Of a DNA stretch of 64,000 bases, positions 55,461 through 64,000 are shown one piece after another. Within the stretch, counting starts at the first letter, position 1. Every line of letters starts with the position of its first letter. A model generated the notes under the pieces. It had not been told where the DNA came from and did no database searches. It saw only the letters and a list, made by a program, of their open reading frames with translations. Both the position numbers and the translations under genes were made by a program. Origin of the DNA: Microvirga flavescens. Lineage in GTDB: Bacteria; Pseudomonadota; Alphaproteobacteria; Rhizobiales; Beijerinckiaceae. Location: positions 22,107-86,106 of the forward strand of contig NZ_QMKH01000009.1 in the NCBI RefSeq assembly GCF_003290125.1, written 5' to 3'.

Positions 55461-56309
55461 ATGAAGAGCATCTCCGTTTTGAAGCGTCTATCCTGCGCTT
55501 TCCTGGCAGCGGCCTTGCTAGCTGCAACAGGCGTCCAGGCACAGACGCCGCAGGCCATCCGCCTGCGTGAGATCAAGGATCTCGACAAGCTCGATCCCAA
55601 CTGGATCATGGGGATGTGCAATCTGCCCGGCCTCGAATGCAACAAGGTCGAGGAACCGAAGCTCTATGAGCGCAAGACGGAAACGGGGACCGAGTACTAC
55701 GCCGTGATGGCGAACAGGACGGTTTCCCGTCTCGTAATGAAAGCCCCCGGCCAGTGGCAGCTTTTGAACCGCTGGAGCTTCGAGAAATATCCTCTGCCGG
55801 CGACTGAGGACGGCTCCGAGGCGAGGATGGTCGACATCCACCCTGCCCTTTATCCCACAGGCTCCGGCCTTTGGGCCGTCGCCGTTCTCAACCGCATCAC
55901 GGAAGGCTATTCAGGCGGCGGCGCCGAATTCGTCATCGCCGATTTCGTGACGCTCGATCCCGACATGACGGAGATCGGCGAGAATCAGCGCAGATACAAC
56001 AACGTGCCGTTCAGCTGCTCCAAGACGGTGCGCGCCTGCTTCACGGAGAAAGAGCAGAAGACCTCGCCGCATTGCCAGGACGAGACCAGCGGCTATCTCA
56101 CGCTGAAATTCGAGATCAATCCGGCAAGCCACTTCCACGACTGGACCGCCACCTGGAACGAGACCTCCTGGCCCGCGGGCGTCGCGAAGTCGGCGCAAAA
56201 GAAGAGCCAGCAGACGGCTCGCCTCGAACCGATCAAGCACGATGTCGGCACTCGGGGCTTCATGCCGAAGACATTCTCATTCTGCGAAGGCGGGCCTGCG
56301 GATTTCTAA
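55461..56309 (+). CDS. Secreted protein of unknown function
   Basis: A 282-residue exported protein that I do not recognise. Signal peptide with core 'LSCAFLAAALLAATGVQAQ'. Several Cys that could pair ('GMCNLPGLECNKVEE', 'FSCSKTVRACFTEK', 'HCQDETSG', 'FCEGGPADF') suggest a disulphide-rich periplasmic domain. No membrane helix after the signal. Strong ribosome site GAAGGAG. It lies after the icd terminator, probably with its own promoter in a very short gap. It may be a species- or family-restricted envelope protein. Confidence 0.78.
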   Translation: MKSISVLKRLSCAFLAAALLAATGVQAQTPQAIRLREIKDLDKLDPNWIMGMCNLPGLECNKVEEPKLYERKTETGTEYYAVMANRTVSRLVMKAPGQWQLLNRWSFEKYPLPATEDGSEARMVDIHPALYPTGSGLWAVAVLNRITEGYSGGGAEFVIADFVTLDPDMTEIGENQRRYNNVPFSCSKTVRACFTEKEQKTSPHCQDETSGYLTLKFEINPASHFHDWTATWNETSWPAGVAKSAQKKSQQTARLEPIKHDVGTRGFMPKTFSFCEGGPADF

Positions 56310-56362
56310 TCGCGCTGGCGCCCCTAGATAGCTGACCAGAGTTCTCAACCTCCAAGGTGGCT

Positions 56363-56827
56363 ATGTCAGATCAACGCAAACCCATCATGACCGGCGGCTG
56401 CCAATGCGGCGCGGTGCGCTATGCGCTGATGTCGGAACCGACCCATGCGAGCATCTGCCATTGCCGCATGTGCCAGAAGGCTTTCGGCAATTACTTCGCG
56501 CCGCTGACGGGGGTGCCGAGAGAAGATCTCGTCTGGACCAAAGGCCAGCCCGGCATCTTCCGGAGTTCGGAAGCCGTGGAGCGCGGCTTCTGCCGAGATT
56601 GCGGCACGCCGCTGACCTATTCCTATCTGGAGAACGACCGCATCAGCGTCTCCATCGGCAGCCTCGACGAGCCGGAGCGCGTCACGCCGGAGATTCAATA
56701 CGGCCTCGAAAGCAAAATCCCCGTCTTCGATAGACTGCACACCCTGCCGGGTGAAAGAACGGAAGATTATGCGACGCCGGAGGAACTGGCGAGAATGGCC
56801 TCACGCCAGCACCCCGATCACGATTGA
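56363..56827 (+). CDS. GFA/CENP-V family zinc protein
   Basis: A 154-residue protein of the glutathione-dependent formaldehyde-activating (GFA) family. The zinc ligands are seen in order: 'GGCQCGAVRYAL', 'ICHCRMCQKAFGN' and 'GFCRDCGTPLTY'. Only some family members act on glutathione-formaldehyde adducts, so the reaction here is open. The start at 56363 follows AAGGTGG. The gene converges on alaS and shares a two-way terminator. Confidence 0.9.
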   Translation: MSDQRKPIMTGGCQCGAVRYALMSEPTHASICHCRMCQKAFGNYFAPLTGVPREDLVWTKGQPGIFRSSEAVERGFCRDCGTPLTYSYLENDRISVSIGSLDEPERVTPEIQYGLESKIPVFDRLHTLPGERTEDYATPEELARMASRQHPDHD

Positions 56828-56847
56828 AATTGCGCGCATCACTTACG

Positions 56848-56877
56848 AAAAGGCGGGAGCAATGTCCCGCCTTTTTG
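56848..56877. terminator. Bidirectional terminator between GFA and alaS genes
   Basis: AAAAGGCGGGA pairs with TCCCGCCTTTTT around GCAATG; it carries A-rich and T-rich ends, so it can serve both converging genes. Confidence 0.92.
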
Positions 56878-56879
56878 CT

Positions 56880-59534
<2,655 letters not shown>

Positions 59535-59878
59535 GGGTTCTCAAACTCGGATGCAGGGGGCCTGGAGGACCCGAAACTTATGTTGGGGGCCGGTTTTAGC
59601 CGCAGCAGCTCCCTCTGTCGAGGCGGCGTGGCGTCTAATCAGCCGAAGGTGCCCTTAGACTTTGATAGGCGGCAAAAACGGCGCGGCTCACCTGCCATAA
59701 GCGGGCCTGTCACACTTATGGCCTCGATGATCGAGCCACGCCGGAATGGTCTCACATCAAAAAGGCCGCCGCGATCTCTCGCGACAGCCTTTGTTTGCCC
59801 TTGAAGGAGAGCAAGTTTAACTGACAACACGACCCGACGCGGACGATCGGTTGCTTCGTCCGCATCGGTGGGCCCGCC
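59535..59878. other. Intergenic region between alaS and recA
   Basis: 344 bases that hold the alaS leader and the recA terminator (59759-59794). No gene, structured RNA or repeat beyond the terminator was recognised. A short GC-balanced stretch near 59640-59740 is unassigned. Confidence 0.7.
59759..59794 (-). terminator. Terminator of recA
   Basis: Minus strand: AAAGGC-TGTCGCGA pairs with TCGCGGCGGCCTTTTT around GAGA, an imperfect hairpin with a T-run, about 85 bases after the recA stop. Confidence 0.8.
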
Positions 59879-60973
59879 TTAGTCGGCGGAACCCTCATCG
59901 AGATCGTCAGCCGTCGGGGTCGCCTCGTCGAGGATTCGGTCGGCGAGAACACCGGAATTCTGGCGGATCAGGGCCTCGATCTTGTCGGCCACGTCCGGGT
60001 TGTCCCTGAGGAACTGCTTGGCGTTCTCACGACCCTGGCCGAGGCGCTGGCTGTCGTAGGAGAACCATGCGCCGGATTTCTCGACAATGCCGGCCTTGAC
60101 GCCGAGATCGATGAGCTCGCCCGTCTTCGAGACGCCTTCGCCGAACATGATGTCGAATTCGACCTGCTTGAAGGGCGGCGCGACCTTGTTCTTGACGACC
60201 TTGACGCGGACCGAGTTGCCGATAGCGTCGTCCCGGTCCTTCAGCGTCGAGACGCGGCGGATGTCGAGGCGCACCGAGGCATAGAACTTCAGCGCGTTGC
60301 CGCCCGTGGTCGTCTCGGGGCTGCCGTACATGACGCCGATCTTCATGCGGATCTGGTTGATGAAAATCACCATCGTGTTCGACCGAGAGATCGAACCCGT
60401 GAGCTTGCGCAGGGCCTGGCTCATGAGGCGGGCCTGAAGGCCGGGCTGCACGTCGCCCATTTCGCCGTCGAGCTCCGCCTTCGGAGTCAGCGCGGCGACA
60501 GAGTCGATGACGAGAACGTCGATGGCGCCGGAGCGCACGAGGGTATCGGCGATTTCGAGCGCCTGTTCGCCGGTATCGGGCTGGGAGATCAGGAGATCGT
60601 CCAGGTTCACGCCGAGCTTGCGGGCATAGATCGGATCGAGGGCGTGCTCCGCATCCACGAAGGCACAGACGCCGCCCTTCTTCTGAGCCTCGGCCACCGT
60701 GTGGAGGGCAAGCGTCGTCTTGCCCGAGGATTCCGGCCCGTAGATCTCGATGACGCGCCCGCGCGGCAGGCCGCCGACGCCAAGCGCGATGTCGAGGCCA
60801 AGGGAGCCAGTCGAAACCGTTTCGATTTCGAGGGGCTTCTGGCTCTTGCCGAGCCGCATGATCGAGCCCTTGCCAAAGCTGCGCTCGATCTGTGAGAGCG
60901 CGGCATCGAGAGCTTTCGACTTGTCTTTATCCATTGATGAGCTTTCCACCAGTCGCAGAGAGGACTGAGACAT
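59879..60973 (-). CDS. recA: Recombinase RecA
   Basis: The DNA strand-exchange protein and SOS co-protease. A 364-residue sequence with Walker A '[12 protein letters not shown]' near residue 80, '[20 protein letters not shown]', Walker B '[12 protein letters not shown]' and the C-terminal acidic tail. The start at 60973 has a GGAAGC ribosome site; a second Met at residue 14 is the family's more usual start and cannot be excluded. An SOS box lies 87-101 bases upstream. Confidence 0.98.
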   Translation of the reverse strand: MSQSSLRLVESSSMDKDKSKALDAALSQIERSFGKGSIMRLGKSQKPLEIETVSTGSLGLDIALGVGGLPRGRVIEIYGPESSGKTTLALHTVAEAQKKGGVCAFVDAEHALDPIYARKLGVNLDDLLISQPDTGEQALEIADTLVRSGAIDVLVIDSVAALTPKAELDGEMGDVQPGLQARLMSQALRKLTGSISRSNTMVIFINQIRMKIGVMYGSPETTTGGNALKFYASVRLDIRRVSTLKDRDDAIGNSVRVKVVKNKVAPPFKQVEFDIMFGEGVSKTGELIDLGVKAGIVEKSGAWFSYDSQRLGQGRENAKQFLRDNPDVADKIEALIRQNSGVLADRILDEATPTADDLDEGSAD

Positions 60974-61059
60974 GACTGAGCTTCCTTATGGCACGGGCTG
61001 CACTTGAGTCTCAACGAGTGTTGATGACCCATCCGTACACTTTTTGTTCCCGCTCGCAA

Positions 61060-61074
61060 GTTCTTTTTTTGTTC
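61060..61074 (-). promoter_or_regulatory. LexA (SOS) box of recA
   Basis: GTTCTTTTTTTGTTC is an exact GTTC-N7-GTTC site (GAAC-N7-GAAC on the recA strand), the LexA operator type of Alphaproteobacteria. It lies in the recA upstream region, so DNA damage should induce recA. Confidence 0.85.
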
Positions 61075-61234
61075 TTTTGAAAGATTATTCACAGGGCGAC
61101 TTCCGGCTCGAGAAAATCCACATGTGAAGCGCCTTTGAAGGACAATGTAATGAAATATTATATAGTTATTTTTTCTCGCCCATTATAGGCACTGTTGGGA
61201 CAGCAATCTTAACGCATCCCGTTTGGAGGAATTT

Positions 61235-64000
61235 ATGAGCCCCCGCGTCATTGAAGTCGGAACTCAGACTCGCGCCACTTTGAACACGGCGCGCTCACAT
61301 AACCATCCGACCGTCGAAATGCTCAAGGATGGCGGTTGGGTCGTAACCTGGCAGACTCTCTACGAGGATGGCGACCTGTGGGGCATCTACCAACAGCGCT
61401 ACGATGTCCTCGGCAATGCCGTGGGCCCGGAGATCCGGATCAACACGACGACAACAGGTTCGCAAAGCAATCCGGCTGCGACAGGCCTCCATGACGGCAC
61501 CTGGGTTGTCACCTGGTCCGGCAACGGCCCTGGCGATACCGTGGGTATTTTCCAGCAGCGCTATTCGAATACCGGCAAGGTCGGCGGTGAAACGCTCGTG
61601 AATACGACAACCGCAGGGTCTCAGTCTCTTCCGGATACGGTGGCACTCGCCGATGGAGGGTGGATCGTCACCTGGACAGGGGGCGCAGGCAGCGCCGGAA
61701 CCTACGATATCTTCCAGCAGCGCTACAGTGCAAACGGCGACAAGGTCGGCGGCGAAACCGTTGTCAACACGACGACGACCAACGAACAAACAAACCCGGA
61801 AATAACCGCTTTCGACGATGGCGGCTGGCTTGTCACATGGTTGTCGAAGAGAGCTGACGACTACTACGACCTGTACCAGCAGCGCTATAATGTCGATGGC
61901 TCGACCGTGGGGACAGAGACCAAAGTCAGCGGGACGTCGGGTCGAGCCGGAGAGGCCGTTGTCACAACTCTCGATGATGGAGGTTGGGTTGTGGCATGGA
62001 GAGCGCCAGATGGTTATTTCTCCGGAATTTTCCAACGCCGCTACACGGCTGATGGTGTGCCCGTCGGTGAGGAAACCCGCGTTAATACCGATGTATTCGG
62101 CGACGAGTCTAATCCCAGTGTCACCGCACTCCCTGGCGGTGGCTGGATTATGACATGGTTGGATGGCTTCGGCACCAAGATCGGCTATCAAGTCTATGCT
62201 GCCGATGGTACGCCTATCGGCGGCAATGTGAGCATCGTGGCGCCTAGCGGGTCTTTTGCCTCTCCAGTCGTTCAATCCTTGAAGGACGGCTCTTGGATCC
62301 TCGCTTGGGCCCACACAAACGGCGCCAATGTCAGCATCGAGCAGCAGCGTTTCCGCCTCAACAACGATCCCACGGGCGTGCAGATCAACTCCGGCGATAG
62401 CATTTCGATTTCGGAGGCTCTGTCTCCTGGAGAAGAGATAGGCACTCTTTCTGCTCTCGATCTCGACAAAGACAGCCCGGTAGAGGGCTTCACTTATGAA
62501 ATCGTCGATGACGCGGGCAATCCGATCGACCATGCCCTGTTCGAGATCGCCGGAGGCAAGCTCAAGCTCAAGGCGACAGCTCACCTCGATTACGAGGATG
62601 CCGCGCTGCGGAGCCAGACCGTCCATATCAAGGTAACCGATAGCGGCGGCGCTGTCGTGCGCGACACCATCACCGTCAATCTCACCGATGCGAACGAGGC
62701 CGATCCCACCAACATCCACCTCAACGGCCAGACACACATCGTCATCAACGAAAGCCTGACAGTGGGCGAGGCCGTCGGCACGCTTTCCGCAACCGATGCC
62801 GACACACAGCAGACGATCAGCTATGCCTTCGTCGATGAAGATGGCAACGTGATCGAGAACACCTTCTTCGAGATCGTTGACAATCAGATCAAGCTCAAGG
62901 CGGGCCTCGACTACGAGACTGCGGCTCATCGCACCCATGTGCTGAAGATCAAGGCCACAGATTCCGGCTCCCCTGCCCGCTCCAGCGTGCAGGAGATCAC
63001 CATCGATCTCACCGACGTCAACGAGGCCGATCCGGTCGACATCAAAGTGGGTGGCGCCGTCGCCCTCACCTTTGCCGAGAATGGCGAACCCGGGCTTGAT
63101 TTGGGCGAGATTACCGCCACCGATGCCGATACCAGCCAGACCATCACAGGTTACGTTCTGCTCAACAGTGACGGATCGGCAGTGGATGCGGGCTTCCCGC
63201 TCGAGATCGTGACCGGCAGGACCGCCGGCACATTCCATCTCAAGCTGAAGGCCGGCGCCAGCTTCGATCACGAAGCCTACCCAGGCGGCGTTTTCACCTT
63301 CAAGATCCAGGCCATGGATTCAGGCACGCCCGTGCGCTACGGCGTACAGGAGATCACCATCGCCATCGCCGATGTCGAAGAGGCTCCGAGCAACCTTCAC
63401 ATCCTTGGCGGCACGATCAGCGAGTTGGCCGCAACGGGCGACGAGGTCGGCGTGTTCTCCGCGACCACCGATCCCGGCGATTTCCTCACCTATCGCCTGG
63501 TGGAGGATCGGTCCGGAGCCTTCGCGATCGAGAACAACAGGCTCGTCGTGAAGAACGGCCTCCGGCTCGACTACGAGCGGGCAACCACCCACCAGATCAA
63601 GGTCGAGGCCAAGGATCTGGCAGGGCACACCGTCGAGCAGGTTTTCACGATCAATGTCAGCGACGTCGCGACCGAGATCACCTCCGGCTCGGAGGAAGCC
63701 GACACCATCTTCGGCGGCAAGAACAACGATCAGCTCGGCGGCGGCGCAGGAAACGACTGGCTCGCCGGGCGGGACGGCAACGACCAGCTCAATGGCGGCG
63801 ACGGCGACGACACGCTTTCGGGCGGCTATGGCAATGACGTCCTGACGGGCGGCAAGGGCAAGGACATCTTCGTCTTCGACGGCAAGCTGGGCACGGCCAA
63901 GACGGACCGCAAGGTCAACTTCGACACGATCAAGGACTACAGCGTCAAGGACGACTCGATCTGGCTCGACAACGCGCTCTTCAGCAAGAACAAGACGCTC
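61235..64000 (+). CDS. Large secreted RTX/cadherin-repeat calcium-binding protein, 3' end cut by window
   Basis: The frame stays open from an ATG with a GGAGG site to the window end: 922 codons and no stop. Residues 25-378 form seven tandem units of about 53 residues (DGGWVVTW ... IYQQRY ... VNTTT). Residues 380-810 hold about four cadherin-like repeats, marked by 'GTLSATDAD' and 'LDYE' turns. Residues 817-880 carry RTX nonapeptides (GGxGxDxLx) that bind calcium, then a C-terminal part beginning '[17 protein letters not shown]' like that of type I secretion substrates. There is no N-terminal signal peptide, as expected for C-terminal-signal export. It is probably an adhesin or surface protein; the transporter is not in the window. 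Divergent from recA. Confidence 0.9.
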   Translation, partial: MSPRVIEVGTQTRATLNTARSHNHPTVEMLKDGGWVVTWQTLYEDGDLWGIYQQRYDVLGNAVGPEIRINTTTTGSQSNPAATGLHDGTWVVTWSGNGPGDTVGIFQQRYSNTGKVGGETLVNTTTAGSQSLPDTVALADGGWIVTWTGGAGSAGTYDIFQQRYSANGDKVGGETVVNTTTTNEQTNPEITAFDDGGWLVTWLSKRADDYYDLYQQRYNVDGSTVGTETKVSGTSGRAGEAVVTTLDDGGWVVAWRAPDGYFSGIFQRRYTADGVPVGEETRVNTDVFGDESNPSVTALPGGGWIMTWLDGFGTKIGYQVYAADGTPIGGNVSIVAPSGSFASPVVQSLKDGSWILAWAHTNGANVSIEQQRFRLNNDPTGVQINSGDSISISEALSPGEEIGTLSALDLDKDSPVEGFTYEIVDDAGNPIDHALFEIAGGKLKLKATAHLDYEDAALRSQTVHIKVTDSGGAVVRDTITVNLTDANEADPTNIHLNGQTHIVINESLTVGEAVGTLSATDADTQQTISYAFVDEDGNVIENTFFEIVDNQIKLKAGLDYETAAHRTHVLKIKATDSGSPARSSVQEITIDLTDVNEADPVDIKVGGAVALTFAENGEPGLDLGEITATDADTSQTITGYVLLNSDGSAVDAGFPLEIVTGRTAGTFHLKLKAGASFDHEAYPGGVFTFKIQAMDSGTPVRYGVQEITIAIADVEEAPSNLHILGGTISELAATGDEVGVFSATTDPGDFLTYRLVEDRSGAFAIENNRLVVKNGLRLDYERATTHQIKVEAKDLAGHTVEQVFTINVSDVATEITSGSEEADTIFGGKNNDQLGGGAGNDWLAGRDGNDQLNGGDGDDTLSGGYGNDVLTGGKGKDIFVFDGKLGTAKTDRKVNFDTIKDYSVKDDSIWLDNALFSKNKTL
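61307..62368 (+). repeat. Seven tandem 53-residue DGGW...QQRY units
   Basis: The W-motif begins at residues 32, 87, 140, 195, 248, 301 and 351 (spacing 50-55). Later units are more diverged ('DGSWILAW', 'IEQQRF'). Seven beta-rich units fit a seven-bladed propeller, by inference from number and size only. Similar units are common in alphaproteobacterial RTX proteins. Confidence 0.8.
63685..63880 (+). repeat. RTX nonapeptide array
   Basis: Encodes a run of GGxGxDxLx units ('[10 protein letters not shown]', '[17 protein letters not shown]', '[10 protein letters not shown]'), the calcium-binding beta-roll that folds after type I secretion. Confidence 0.92.

Noticed and set aside
61295..63271. 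Open frame of 658 codons on the minus strand under the RTX gene
   Set aside because: The + strand encodes a clear repeat protein here; the antisense frame is a by-product of the repeats and has no family match.

Overview
The window is a 64-kb piece of a GC-rich alphaproteobacterial chromosome, most likely order Hyphomicrobiales (Rhizobiales) and perhaps near Microvirga/Methylobacteriaceae. The grounds are an Omp2b-type porin with an 'AADLPAKKA' mature start, lineage-typical small families (DUF3126, Usg, DUF6867, transglutaminase-like cysteine peptidase BTLCP, ExoD), a GTTC-N7-GTTC SOS box at recA, TTAA-N7-TTAAC CtrA-type boxes, and the order recA - alaS - icd. The genus is an inference. No transposase, integrase, phage gene, CRISPR array or rRNA was seen; one tRNA, Leu(TAA), is present.

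Layout. 1-6.1 kb: a patatin-like lipase cut by the window edge, a CBS protein, a rhomboid protease, a BTLCP protein under an unusually dense promoter region, a gamma-carbonic anhydrase, cysE, an enoyl-CoA hydratase and a methyltransferase. 6.2-7.4 kb: an AT-rich insert with one gene, a SIR2-like DUF4917 protein. 7.4-12.3 kb: a hydrolase, a CHCC zinc-finger protein coupled to a flavin monooxygenase, a GNAT enzyme, tRNA-Leu, a DUF2971 gene and a secreted repeat protein. 12.4-16.8 kb: nrdAB with a cobalamin riboswitch and two NrdR boxes. 17.1-28.3 kb: a porin, an acyl-CoA synthetase/gpt/CinA-like operon, sfsA, an FkbM methyltransferase, map-radC, exoD, usg, a formyltransferase and a flavin reductase. 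28.5-34.2 kb: a complete branched-chain amino-acid (Liv) ABC transporter operon with a small membrane protein. 34.2-44.5 kb: mixed metabolism (ccdA, a P1 peptidase, a LuxR-like regulator, a D-amino-acid dehydrogenase-like enzyme, rpe-purB, cfa, a Spy-like chaperone). 44.6-53.2 kb: rpsD, an RND efflux pair, murI, a hydrolase lacking its serine, trmJ and a lipoprotein. 53.4-61 kb: a methyltransferase, icd, a secreted protein, a GFA protein, alaS and recA. 61.2-64 kb: the first 922 codons of a large secreted calcium-binding protein running off the window.

How the parts work together. Most of the window is core metabolism and information processing. The clearest regulated units are nrdAB (AdoCbl riboswitch plus NrdR, implying a B12-dependent reductase elsewhere), recA (LexA), the liv operon, and the BTLCP gene (candidate EcfG stress promoter overlapping a CtrA box). 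A dispersed palindromic element occurs five times at four loci; its inner stem varies with compensating changes while the loop stays constant. The best candidates for unusual biology are the isolated SIR2-like gene, the structured palindromic element family and the stress/cell-cycle promoter. I found no convincing multi-gene undescribed system.
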